Assembly (NCBI GenBank): GCA_900552975.1
Contig: UWSL01000028.1
Coordinates: 1 to 14,901 of the forward strand
Direction of reading: 5' to 3'
Length of the DNA stretch: 14,901 bases
DNA from: an uncultured Mycoplasmatota bacterium
Lineage (GTDB): Bacteria; Bacillota_I; Bacilli_A; RF39; UBA660
The notes below the pieces were generated by a model. The model had not been told where the DNA came from. It did no database searches and saw only the letters and a list, made by a program, of their open reading frames with translations. The translations under genes were made by a program, and so were the position numbers. Position 1 is the stretch's first letter, and every line of letters begins with the position of its first letter. Positions 7,134 to 14,230 of the stretch are shown here, in pieces.

Positions 7134-7967
7134 ATGTATAATAAAAATAGTTCAAAAGTAGAAATTAAATTTAGTTTATTTATGATAATAATGATTGCTA
7201 TTGTATTGATAGTTTTTTTAGGCTATTTTTTGTATTTTAAAAATGATAAAAAAATGACACAAGATGAACTTTATAATGAAGTTATTCTTAATGAAAATAA
7301 ATGGGATTTATTTTTTCTGCAAAATAAAATTAGCAGTGGCGACTTGATGGGTAAAATATATGAAAGAGATTATACTGTAAATAATTTAGATAGTAGTTTA
7401 ATATCAGCTTTAATTGTTGATAATTACATAAATAATAATGACTTTTTTTTGAAAGAAAATTTAAATGGTGGATTTTACCGAAAAGAAGTTAATGAAAATG
7501 TTCTTAAAAAGTTAGTACTTTCAATGTTTGGTCCAGATGTTAATATTGATGTTGCGGATATAGAATATGGGTGTGGACGAAGTTTAAAGAAAAAAGGGAA
7601 TAGTTATGTAATAAGTGCTAAGTTACCTGATTCATGTGGGATGTTAAGTACTCAAAAAGATAGATATTATGCTTTTATTAAAGATTATTATGAGGAAAAT
7701 GACGAAATAAAAATAAAAATAAAAGTAGGCTTCGTAGTAGAAGATAGTAACGAAGGTGAAATTGAAGATGATGAAGAAATAAAAGTTAATTATACTGTTT
7801 ATGATAGCAAAAATAAAAAGAAAATTTTAGTAAAAAATTTAAATTATCAATGTTTATTACAAGATAATAATGATAGTAGTTGTTATGATAACTTTTTAGA
7901 TTATGTTGTTACTCTTAAGAAAGCTAGTGATGGAAATTTTTATTTTTATAGTATAGAGAAAAACTAA
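7134..7967 (+). CDS. Unknown membrane-anchored protein with four Cys in its outer domain
   Basis: I do not recognise a family. From the ATG at 7134 the protein has 277 residues: a short basic N-terminus, one hydrophobic segment (about 13-34) and a large hydrophilic domain probably outside the membrane. The outer domain contains Cys147 and Cys168 (YGCGRS and PDSCGML) and Cys240 and Cys250 (YQCLL and SSCYD), two close pairs that could form disulfides. A very acidic patch (about 203-216) precedes a strand-rich end. I chose ATG 7134 over the in-frame GTG at 7125 because GTG overlaps the AAGGG ribosome site. The next gene, an L,D-transpeptidase, starts 17 bases after the stop, so the two are likely co-transcribed and this protein may act in cell-wall assembly (inference). 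Confidence 0.72.
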   Translation: MYNKNSSKVEIKFSLFMIIMIAIVLIVFLGYFLYFKNDKKMTQDELYNEVILNENKWDLFFLQNKISSGDLMGKIYERDYTVNNLDSSLISALIVDNYINNNDFFLKENLNGGFYRKEVNENVLKKLVLSMFGPDVNIDVADIEYGCGRSLKKKGNSYVISAKLPDSCGMLSTQKDRYYAFIKDYYEENDEIKIKIKVGFVVEDSNEGEIEDDEEIKVNYTVYDSKNKKKILVKNLNYQCLLQDNNDSSCYDNFLDYVVTLKKASDGNFYFYSIEKN

Positions 7968-7984
7968 GATAAAGGAGGATTTTT

Positions 7985-9373
7985 ATGAGTTTAGTAGTAT
8001 TATGTGAAGAACCTGGGATTTTAAGAGTTATTTTAATAGTTAAATATCTAATAAGAATTCTTTTTATAGTTATTCCTTTTATTTTAATGTATAAAATTAT
8101 GAAAGATTTGTTTATCTATATGTTAAATCCGCAAAAAGGAACAATGTCAGAAGTGCTATCTAAAAATAGTAAAAGATTTATTGCTGCATTCGCAATCTTT
8201 TTTGTACCAACAATTGTAAATTATGCAATGACTTTTGTAAATTATGATGATTCTGTAATTAAAAGTTGTGAAACCAATGCTACTGTTACCAAAATTAAAG
8301 AGTTAGAAGCAGCAAAGGAAAAGGAAATTAATGATAAATTGGGAGGAACAACTAATCTTGGAGATATTGTAATTAATTTAAAAACTAAAAGTGATGAAGA
8401 TAATAGTAGTTCTGATGATCCTTCTCAGGCTGTGAGTGATGGTAAAGAACCGGATTTGATAACAAATGACACATTTAAATTGAAAAAGGTTAGGATTTCT
8501 GTAGCTAATTATAAAAAATTTAATAGTGCTTCTATTGTAATCACTGATAATCAAGGTAAAAGTTTAAGCTCTAGTGATTATACTTTTGAAAGTAGTAATA
8601 AAGGAATCTTGAGTGTAACAGAAGATGGTAAATTGGTTCCTCATTTTGGAGGAGTTACTAATGTAATTGTAACTTCAAAAAGTGATCCGAGTAAGAAGGC
8701 TTCAGCTAATGTAACTGTTGTACAAACTTTGTACACTAATGTTAAGTTAACAAAAAATGTTGTTGGTAAAAGTTTAATAACTGGGCAGGATGTTTCTTTG
8801 AATGCTGGTACAACAGGTGCTTATAATGGTCTTGTAAAGAAGATTAAACATCCATATCCACTTGGCGATACTATTAAAGTTGGTAATGATTATATAGCAG
8901 TTGATGCTTCGAATGTTAAGCCTTATTCTTATTATATAGCAGATGTATATAGTCAAGAATTTGCTGAAGATTTTGTAAATATGGCTGGTTTTAAAAGTGA
9001 TACTAATTATTTGTTTTGGACAAATGCAGGTTCGCAAGTACTATATATTTTTAAAGGATCAGCGGGGAATTGGAAATTATTCAAGCAATTTGAAATAAGT
9101 ACTGGTGATGCTCTTGGTTTTGAAAATTCTGATGGCGGTGGAAGCACTGGTGTTCATTTAAGTAGTTATAAAGTTGGTTGGTTAGCTAAAGAAGGCTATT
9201 CAGTTCCTGTTGTTTGGAAAGATAATGGGCGAAATGGTAGCAATCCATGGCATATAGGTGGGGGTCAAAGATATCCTAAATCACATGGTTGTACAAGGTT
9301 TAATACTGATGATTTAAAATATATAGTGTCTATTCATAGTCAAATAAAAGGTAGTAGAATAGTTGATTTTTAA
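7985..9373 (+). CDS. Membrane-anchored L,D-transpeptidase (YkuD) with Big2-like domain
   Basis: This 462-residue protein probably cross-links or modifies peptidoglycan outside the cell by the Cys-dependent L,D-transpeptidase reaction on tetrapeptide stems. The C-terminal domain (about 313-462) ends with the YkuD active site: PWHIGG (421-426) and SHGCTRF (433-439) with nucleophile Cys436. The middle (about 165-248) reads as a bacterial Ig-like (Big2) domain: VRISVANYKKF, then FESSNKGILSVTEDGKL and the strand SANVTVV. The N-terminus is unusual, with two transmembrane helices (about 12-38 and 64-85) joined by a basic segment, an arrangement like VirB2/TrbC-type small membrane proteins, followed by an Asp/Ser-rich linker (about 120-160). 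AAGGAGG lies upstream of the ATG. A terminator follows. The catalytic motif is seen; the wall role is inferred from the family. Confidence 0.87.
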   Translation: MSLVVLCEEPGILRVILIVKYLIRILFIVIPFILMYKIMKDLFIYMLNPQKGTMSEVLSKNSKRFIAAFAIFFVPTIVNYAMTFVNYDDSVIKSCETNATVTKIKELEAAKEKEINDKLGGTTNLGDIVINLKTKSDEDNSSSDDPSQAVSDGKEPDLITNDTFKLKKVRISVANYKKFNSASIVITDNQGKSLSSSDYTFESSNKGILSVTEDGKLVPHFGGVTNVIVTSKSDPSKKASANVTVVQTLYTNVKLTKNVVGKSLITGQDVSLNAGTTGAYNGLVKKIKHPYPLGDTIKVGNDYIAVDASNVKPYSYYIADVYSQEFAEDFVNMAGFKSDTNYLFWTNAGSQVLYIFKGSAGNWKLFKQFEISTGDALGFENSDGGGSTGVHLSSYKVGWLAKEGYSVPVVWKDNGRNGSNPWHIGGGQRYPKSHGCTRFNTDDLKYIVSIHSQIKGSRIVDF

Positions 9374-9412
9374 AAAGTGATTATACTAAAAAAGTTAGTT
9401 AGTCACTTTTTT
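9372..9412 (+). terminator. Intrinsic terminator after the L,D-transpeptidase gene
   Basis: AAAAAGTGA (9372-9380) pairs with TCACTTTTT (9403-9411). A second small stem, CTAA/TTAG, can form inside. The 5' arm starts within the TAA stop. Confidence 0.75.
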
Positions 9413-9426
9413 AAATTTATTTAGTA

Positions 9427-9435
9427 TGTTATAAT
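9427..9435 (+). promoter_or_regulatory. Extended -10 promoter for the 9467-12033 genes
   Basis: TGTTATAAT is a perfect extended -10, 15 bases after the preceding terminator and about 30 before the GTG start at 9467. Confidence 0.55.
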
Positions 9436-9466
9436 TAGAAATAAGAATAAGGTAGGTTGATGAAGA

Positions 9467-10555
9467 GTGAGTAATAAAGAGATAAATGTCAGAAGTATTA
9501 TATTTTTAGTTATTGGAATTTTACTAGTACTTTCTTTAGTTATCTGTATTTATATAGTAAGTGGAGAACGTGATTTAGTACCTATTAAAGCGACTGTTGT
9601 AAATGTTAAAGATGATAAAGATGGAACTGGTAAAAATGATGTAACAGTAATGTATGAAGTAAATGGAACAACGTATGAATATAATTTTTATTATAAAGAT
9701 AGTGTAAAAAGAGATGATATGTTGTCAATTTATTATCATAAAGATAATGTAAATAGTGTTCAACCTTATAAAACAAGTAAATTAATATTTGTTTGTCCTG
9801 TTGTCGGCTTGATTTTGTGTATTTATGGTTTGATTGAATTATTGACAAAAAGTAAGTTTTATACTATTTCAGATGCTGAAGTTAAAACTAAAGTTGTTGG
9901 TGAAGATGAAAAAACACAACAATTACGTATTATTACTGACGATGTTAAAACAACTGATTATATAAAAACTCCTGAAGAAGAAGCAGAAGTTCCTGTAAAG
10001 GGCCTTAAGGTGACTGACAAAAAAGTTGAAGAAGATAGTCATGAAAAAGAACCAGAATTTGAAGTGGTAGAAAAAGACTTAACTGAAAATGTTGGATTAA
10101 TTAAAGATGATGAGGTAAGTGAAAAAGTAATTGAAGAAGAAACTAAGATTCCTTTAAATGAAGAAGTAAAAAAAGTAGTAAAAGAGAAAACAAAAGATAT
10201 TGTAAAAGAAACAAAGAAAGAAGAAAAAATAGTAGAACCAAAGAAAGAAACAAAGGTTGTAAAAGAACTAAAAAAAGTTATACCTAAGACTTATGAATTG
10301 AATGATGATGAATTAACTTATCAAGTATTAGGACAAGATGAAATTAAAATGAATTTAAAAAATATTAAAGCTATTACTAAAACAATTAATAGTGAAGGTA
10401 GTCTAGTTAAGGTAGTCGTTAATGATGAAAATGTTAGTTGTGTGCTTACTTCAATGAGAGGTATTGATTTGAATAATATAATGGAAGAATTGCATGAAAA
10501 AATGTTAAAGTATGATGCTAATTTTGAAGAAAAAGTTGAATACAAGGAATATTAA
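9467..10555 (+). CDS. DUF3592-like membrane protein with Lys/Glu-rich linker and C-terminal PH-like domain
   Basis: The function is unknown. The 362 residues begin with a transmembrane helix (about 9-31), then a small strand-rich domain (about 38-100: ATVVNVKDDKDG, TVMYEVNGTTYEY, SIYYHKDN), then a second helix (about 104-127). This is the DUF3592 arrangement, with the small domain between two helices and probably outside. A long charged linker rich in Lys, Glu and Val (about 160-272) leads to a folded C-terminus (about 275-348) that resembles bacterial PH-like domains: YELNDDELTYQVLG, IKMNLKNIKAI, GSLVKVVV, and a final helix. A related motif lies at 132-151. The start is GTG 9467, because the nearby ATG at 9460 hits a stop after four codons; AGGTTGATGAAG upstream may serve as the ribosome site. 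It heads a tight four-gene run. Confidence 0.72.
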   Translation: MSNKEINVRSIIFLVIGILLVLSLVICIYIVSGERDLVPIKATVVNVKDDKDGTGKNDVTVMYEVNGTTYEYNFYYKDSVKRDDMLSIYYHKDNVNSVQPYKTSKLIFVCPVVGLILCIYGLIELLTKSKFYTISDAEVKTKVVGEDEKTQQLRIITDDVKTTDYIKTPEEEAEVPVKGLKVTDKKVEEDSHEKEPEFEVVEKDLTENVGLIKDDEVSEKVIEEETKIPLNEEVKKVVKEKTKDIVKETKKEEKIVEPKKETKVVKELKKVIPKTYELNDDELTYQVLGQDEIKMNLKNIKAITKTINSEGSLVKVVVNDENVSCVLTSMRGIDLNNIMEELHEKMLKYDANFEEKVEYKEY

Positions 10556-10569
10556 AAAGAAAGGATATT

Positions 10570-11259
10570 ATGAAAAAAAGATTAATTTTTGTAATACTAT
10601 TGATAGTTATTGGATTAGGTTCTTTTTATGTTTTTAGAAAAAATGGTGGAACTGAAAATACTGTTAATATCTTTAAAGATAAAAAAGAATATAAGACCTA
10701 CAAGGCAGGAGATCGAATAAATTTTGCTTCACGTAGTTGGATTGTTTTATATAATTCTTCTGAAAAAGATGATACAATTACTGCAATTAGTTCAGAAGTT
10801 ATGTTCTTAGAAGATATTCCTTATGCCATAAATGGAATTTATGAAACAAGTAAAATAAATGAATATTTAAAAGGAACTTTTTTGAAAGAATTAGGTGAAG
10901 ATAATTTAGTATCTAAAAATGGTTATAAAGTTCGTTTATTTAATGAAGATGATATGAAAAAAATATTAAAGTATAATTATAATTCTGATGATGATAGCTA
11001 TAATATTTTGGAATGTCCTGATTATGTATGTTTATATAATTCAGTGTATGCGACAATGATAGATACACATAGTATTGAAAAAGAAAATGTTTATAATAAT
11101 ATTGATGATATTTCAGATCTTGATACTGATGATTATCAGTTACATTTAAAATATTACAATATTAGTAATGATTTTGGAGATGAAAAGTTAGAAAGTATTG
11201 TTAATGATGCAACACTTATGATAAGACCAGTAATTAATTTGAAAAAAAGTAGTTTGTAA
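10570..11259 (+). CDS. Membrane-anchored outer protein with RPVINLKKS-type C-terminus (DUF6273-like)
   Basis: This 229-residue protein has an N-terminal signal anchor (MKKRLIFVILLIVIGLGSFYV, hydrophobic about 4-21) and a hydrophilic remainder expected outside the cell. The first part, YKAGDRINFASRSWIVLYN (about 44-62), and the end, LMIRPVINLKKSSL (216-229), fit a pattern common in Firmicutes surface proteins of the DUF6273 type: GD-I-F-G-W-V-L near the start and V/IRPVI-L-KSS at the end. Cys149 and Cys154 (ECPDYVC) could pair. No enzymatic motif is visible. AAAGAAAGGA precedes the ATG, and only 14 bases separate it from the gene upstream, so it is co-transcribed with it. The family label is from memory of the pattern and moderately sure; the function is unknown. 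Confidence 0.68.
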   Translation: MKKRLIFVILLIVIGLGSFYVFRKNGGTENTVNIFKDKKEYKTYKAGDRINFASRSWIVLYNSSEKDDTITAISSEVMFLEDIPYAINGIYETSKINEYLKGTFLKELGEDNLVSKNGYKVRLFNEDDMKKILKYNYNSDDDSYNILECPDYVCLYNSVYATMIDTHSIEKENVYNNIDDISDLDTDDYQLHLKYYNISNDFGDEKLESIVNDATLMIRPVINLKKSSL

Positions 11260-11274
11260 AATAGGGATGATTAA

Positions 11275-11733
11275 ATGAAGAATAATAAGAGTAAATTTAA
11301 TATTGCAGTTATGATCGGTTTTATGGGTGGTCTTATTATTTATTTAGTTGGTCTTTTTTTACTATTTGGAGCAAGTGTTACAAAGATAGATTTTATAAAA
11401 AAAATATTTTTTAATTTGGTTTTAACAAATAATGCAATAGCTAGTATGAAAATATATGGTTTAGTGTTATTTTTAATCGGATTTATAATCTTTATGATTT
11501 CGGTAATCCTTCTTTATAAAAATAATGATATAACAGAAAATACGCGTGAGTTAGTTATTGAAGGTCGAGCAGATGTTATAACGATAATTGTTATGACTTA
11601 TGTAATGATTTTTATGCTGGTAACTTGTTTATTATTCGATGAAGTAATAGGTGCTTTATTATTTGGAATTACTATTTTAATTCAAAGCATATTAAATACT
11701 ATTTTAATAAAATATTTTAAAGGTAAGAAGTAG
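11275..11733 (+). CDS. Unknown four-helix integral membrane protein
   Basis: This 152-residue protein is mostly hydrophobic, with four predicted transmembrane helices (about 9-33, 58-81, 99-121 and 124-146), a basic N-terminus (MKNNKSKF) and a basic C-terminal tail. Both ends are probably inside. There are no recognisable active-site residues and I cannot assign a family. The ATG has TAGGGATG upstream and lies 15 bases after the preceding stop. The next gene begins within ten bases of its own stop. It belongs to the envelope gene run and may be a partner of its neighbours (inference). Confidence 0.68.
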   Translation: MKNNKSKFNIAVMIGFMGGLIIYLVGLFLLFGASVTKIDFIKKIFFNLVLTNNAIASMKIYGLVLFLIGFIIFMISVILLYKNNDITENTRELVIEGRADVITIIVMTYVMIFMLVTCLLFDEVIGALLFGITILIQSILNTILIKYFKGKK

Positions 11734-11742
11734 TTGAGGAAG

Positions 11743-12033
11743 ATGAATAAAATAGATGAATTTTTAAAGAAAGTAGAAATAAATGGTCAAAAAAAAGAAA
11801 ACTATGTAGTGATTTATGAACGACCAAGTAAGATAAAGGCTTTCTTTGGTTTTATAATATCTTTAATAATTTTAATAGCTTGTATTCTTTTATTACTTCA
11901 TAGTTTTTTAGGTATTTTAATTACTTTAGTTGATTTAGTTATAGTCATATATTATGGAAGTAATCTTTTTACTAAAAATGGCTTTGGCTTATATAAAAAA
12001 GTTAAAGTTATAGAAAAAGATGATAAGAAATAA
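11743..12033 (+). CDS. Unknown small two-helix membrane protein
   Basis: This is a 96-residue protein from ATG 11743. A hydrophilic N-terminus (MNKIDEFLKKVEING) is followed by two transmembrane helices (about 32-52 and 55-72) and a basic tail ending KVKVIEKDDKK, consistent with a hairpin with both ends inside. No family is recognised. The start is ambiguous: GAGG lies only three bases before ATG 11743, while an in-frame TTG at 11734 directly abuts the previous stop codon and would add three residues. Either way it is tightly coupled to the gene before. No terminator is obvious between it and the promoter at 12037. Confidence 0.65.
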   Translation: MNKIDEFLKKVEINGQKKENYVVIYERPSKIKAFFGFIISLIILIACILLLLHSFLGILITLVDLVIVIYYGSNLFTKNGFGLYKKVKVIEKDDKK

Positions 12034-12036
12034 TTA

Positions 12037-12065
12037 TTGTTAATATTAAAAAATAACTATATAAT
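12037..12065 (+). promoter_or_regulatory. Promoter for the HAD nucleotidase gene
   Basis: TTGTTA (12037-12042) and TATAAT (12060-12065) are spaced by exactly 17 bases. The start would be near 12072, leaving a leader of only about 13 bases that still contains the AGGTGAT ribosome site. Confidence 0.55.
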
Positions 12066-12084
12066 GGAAAAGTAGGTGATAAAT

Positions 12085-12645
12085 ATGAATATTGGTATAG
12101 ATATTGATGATACAATTACTGATACATATGAGACTTTATTACCAATGATTGCTGTAAAGTATGGAATGGATTTAGGTAAATTAATGGACCGAAAGTTGAA
12201 TTATAAAGCATTAAATGCAATTTTGCCAGATTATCATAATTTTGTTGTAGAAAATTATCATATATTAGCTAGAATGGTTCCGTTAAAAAAAGATGTTATA
12301 GAAGTTTTAAATAAATTACGTAAAGAAGGAAATAAGATTATTTTTATAACAGCTAGAAATATTGAAGAATATAAAAATCCATATAAACTTTCTTATCATT
12401 ATTTGATAAAAAATAAAGTTCCTTTTGATAAATTGATTACGAATATAAAAGATAAAGGAAAAGAATGTATTAATCAAGGGATAGATTTATTTATAGATGA
12501 TAATACATTAAATTGTAAAGCAGTAAAAAAATATGGAATAAAGACAGTTCAATTTGACTCGGGTTTTGCGTGTCGTGATGAAAATATGATTAAAGTCAGA
12601 ACATGGAATGAATTATATGAACTTGTTAATAATGGTAGTTATTAG
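12085..12645 (+). CDS. HAD-superfamily 5'-nucleotidase-like protein (NT5C/YqfW type)
   Basis: This 186-residue HAD phosphatase-like protein has the nucleophile motif GIDIDDTITDTYE at its start (Asp6 nucleophile, Asp8 acid/base). Motif II is in IIFITARN (Thr/Ala/Arg after the second strand, about 90-97), followed by a conserved Lys region, and motif III is LFIDDN (about 135-140). This pattern fits the small cytosolic 5'(3')-deoxyribonucleotidase group that dephosphorylates (deoxy)nucleoside monophosphates. I chose ATG 12085 over GTG 12076 because the GTG lies inside the AGGTGAT ribosome site. Its own promoter and terminator make it a single-gene unit. It suits the nucleotide-handling genes earlier in the window. 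The HAD assignment is firm; the nucleotide substrate is inference. Confidence 0.82.
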   Translation: MNIGIDIDDTITDTYETLLPMIAVKYGMDLGKLMDRKLNYKALNAILPDYHNFVVENYHILARMVPLKKDVIEVLNKLRKEGNKIIFITARNIEEYKNPYKLSYHYLIKNKVPFDKLITNIKDKGKECINQGIDLFIDDNTLNCKAVKKYGIKTVQFDSGFACRDENMIKVRTWNELYELVNNGSY

Positions 12646-12669
12646 CTATATTTTAGATATAGCTTTTTT
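12644..12669 (+). terminator. Intrinsic terminator overlapping the HAD gene stop codon
   Basis: AGCTATAT (12644-12651) pairs perfectly with ATATAGCT (12657-12664) around TTTAG, then five T. The arm includes two bases of the TAG stop. Confidence 0.88.
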
Positions 12670-12692
12670 AAATTATAGAAGGAGATGATAAA

Positions 12693-13667
12693 ATGGTAAT
12701 TCCTATTTTTTTAAAAGACAATGATATTATAGGAGTGACGGCATGTAGTTGTGGAGTTTTAGATAAAATAGCTGATTATGAAAAATCTTTGGAAATTTTT
12801 AATAGTTATAAATTACAAATTAAAGAAACAGATAATGTGCGAAGTAGTGGGGTAGTTAGTTCCAGTGCTCAAAAACGCGCTTTAGAATTACAAGAATTAA
12901 TTAAAGATAATAATGTTAGTATGATTGCTATTGCAAGTGGTGGAGATTTTTTATTAGATATGATACCAATGGTAGATTTTAATGTAATTAAAAGTAATCC
13001 TAAATGGATAGTTGGTAGTAGTGATCCGACTAGTTTGCTTTACATAGTGACAACTAAATACGATATAGCGACAATATATACACCTTGTAATATGAGTGGC
13101 TTTAATATTTGGCCGTTACATGATGCATATAAAAATTATTTTAAAATAATTAAAGGTGATTTAGTAAAGCAATACAAATTTTTATATTGTGAAGAAAAAG
13201 CATTTAGTGATAAACTAACTTTGCCAAATGAATGGTTAAATCTAAATGGAAATGTTTGTGAAGAAGGTATATTAATTGGTGGTTGTATTGAATGTTTAAA
13301 AGATATAATTGGAACTAAGTATGATGCGACACAGCAATTTTTAGAAAAATATAAAGATGATGGATTTATTTGGTATTTTGATGTTTTTGCAATGACGAGT
13401 GAAAGCTTATATAATACGTTAATACAGTTTAAGATGGCAGGATGGTTTACTTATACAAAGGCAATTTTAATTGGAAAAGTAGCTTTTGCCAATAGTTTTT
13501 GTCAGGTATCTTATGAGGAAATGATAAAAAGAGCTTTAGCTGATTTAAATATAAAAATTATATATAAGTTTGATGTTGGACATGTTAAGCCATCTTTTAC
13601 GATGATAAATGGGATGAAGGCCCGTGTTATTAGTAATGAAGAAGAAAGTAGTTTAGAATATATTTGA
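12693..13667 (+). CDS. S66-family LD-carboxypeptidase-like peptidase
   Basis: S66 peptidases use a Ser-Glu-His triad. LdcA trims the terminal D-Ala from murein tetrapeptides in recycling, and MccF relatives cleave microcin-type peptide conjugates. The 324 residues match the family length. Visible landmarks are IIGVTACSCG (12-21), AIASGGDFLLDMIPMVDF (79-96), the nucleophile elbow VGSSDPT (107-113) with Ser110, IYTPCN (128-133), the loop IGGCIECL (195-202), and GH with His297 (296-297). The position of the catalytic Glu is less typical: the strand reads IWYFDVF (226-232), so Asp230 appears where relatives have Glu. There is no signal peptide, as expected for a cytoplasmic enzyme. GAAGGAGATG lies just upstream of the ATG. 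A terminator overlaps its stop. The family is firm; the substrate is not determined. Confidence 0.82.
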   Translation: MVIPIFLKDNDIIGVTACSCGVLDKIADYEKSLEIFNSYKLQIKETDNVRSSGVVSSSAQKRALELQELIKDNNVSMIAIASGGDFLLDMIPMVDFNVIKSNPKWIVGSSDPTSLLYIVTTKYDIATIYTPCNMSGFNIWPLHDAYKNYFKIIKGDLVKQYKFLYCEEKAFSDKLTLPNEWLNLNGNVCEEGILIGGCIECLKDIIGTKYDATQQFLEKYKDDGFIWYFDVFAMTSESLYNTLIQFKMAGWFTYTKAILIGKVAFANSFCQVSYEEMIKRALADLNIKIIYKFDVGHVKPSFTMINGMKARVISNEEESSLEYI

Positions 13668-13682
13668 TGATATATTCTTTTT
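13655..13682 (+). terminator. Terminator whose loop holds the S66 gene's stop codon
   Basis: AGAATATAT (13655-13663) pairs perfectly with ATATATTCT (13670-13678). The 6-base loop TTGATG contains the TGA stop (13665-13667), and a T-run follows. Its stem is AT-rich, so it is weaker than the others. Confidence 0.7.
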
Positions 13683-13725
13683 ATGTGAAGAAATGATGAA
13701 AGTTAAATAATGTAATGCTTTTTTA

Positions 13726-13754
13726 TTGAATTTTAAAAATGATAGTAATATAAT
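13726..13754 (+). promoter_or_regulatory. Promoter of the marR-type gene
   Basis: TTGAAT (13726-13731) and TATAAT (13749-13754) are spaced by 17 bases, giving a start near 13761, about 34 bases before the marR ATG. Confidence 0.7.
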
Positions 13755-13758
13755 TTAA

Positions 13759-13776
13759 TAGTTCGGTAACGAACTA
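13759..13776 (+). promoter_or_regulatory. Palindromic operator, likely bound by the MarR protein
   Basis: TAGTTCG-GTAA-CGAACTA is a perfect 7-bp inverted repeat with a 4-base centre, of the size and half-site type MarR dimers bind. It starts five bases after the -10 and covers the expected transcription start, so binding would block initiation. Autorepression by the adjacent gene is inferred from position. Confidence 0.78.
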
Positions 13777-13794
13777 AAATGTGAGAGGTAATTT

Positions 13795-14223
13795 ATGGAT
13801 GATAAAATGGCAATGATTTATGAAATAAATGAACTTGATTTATTTTTCTTTAAGGTTATGGCTAATCGTTATAAAAAACTTGATATAACTCCTGTTCAAA
13901 GTAGGATAATTATGGTCATAGCTAGTAAAAAAGATGGCATGTATCAAAAAGAAATAGAAGATTTTATTCCATGTAATAAGTCAACTTTATCAGCTATCTT
14001 GAATACAATGGAAAAGAATGAATTAATAAAAAGGGTTGATTCAGAAATTGATTCAAGAAGAAAAGTTATTATTTTAACTGACAAAGCATTAGAAATTGTT
14101 AGATATCTAAAGGAAGATAAAAAAGTTCTTGATCATATATTATTGGATAATATAACAGATGAAGAATATAGATTATTTTCTGACATTTTACATAAATTAA
14201 GGAATAATATGGAAAGGATATAG
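13795..14223 (+). CDS. MarR-family transcriptional regulator
   Basis: MarR proteins are dimeric winged-helix repressors that usually release DNA on binding a small molecule or on oxidation. The 142 residues match the family. The N-terminal dimerisation helix is followed by TPVQSRIIMVIASK (32-45), the helix YQKEIEDFI (50-58), recognition helix NKSTLSAILNTMEKNELI (61-78), the wing with DSEIDSRRKVIILT (82-95; the D-x-R-R pattern is typical) and the long C-terminal helices. The start has GAGAGG (13784-13789) upstream. Its own palindromic operator lies at 13759-13776. The stop is only seven bases from the next start (14231), so the downstream gene is co-transcribed and probably its target; such partners are commonly exporters. 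The effector is unknown. Confidence 0.92.
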   Translation: MDDKMAMIYEINELDLFFFKVMANRYKKLDITPVQSRIIMVIASKKDGMYQKEIEDFIPCNKSTLSAILNTMEKNELIKRVDSEIDSRRKVIILTDKALEIVRYLKEDKKVLDHILLDNITDEEYRLFSDILHKLRNNMERI

Positions 14224-14230
14224 GGATAAG

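Noticed and set aside
8774..9037. Reverse-strand open frame opposite the L,D-transpeptidase gene
   Set aside because: It lies wholly within a well-supported gene and its composition is what random antisense of AT-rich coding sequence gives.
9606..9848. Reverse-strand His/Tyr/Leu-rich frame
   Set aside because: Antisense of the DUF3592-like gene; the repeated His and Leu come from complementing GTA/ATG/AAT-type codons.
10040..10290. The A-rich, AAAGAA-like repeated stretch as a tandem DNA repeat or CRISPR-like array
   Set aside because: There is no fixed unit or spacer length; it is the coding sequence of a Lys/Glu-rich linker.
10321..10545. Reverse-strand 74-codon frame
   Set aside because: Antisense of the conserved C-terminal domain of the DUF3592-like protein, with no independent signal.
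12076..12084. GTG at 12076 as start of the HAD gene
   Set aside because: It lies inside the AGGTGAT ribosome site for ATG 12085, and the HAD motif begins directly after that ATG.
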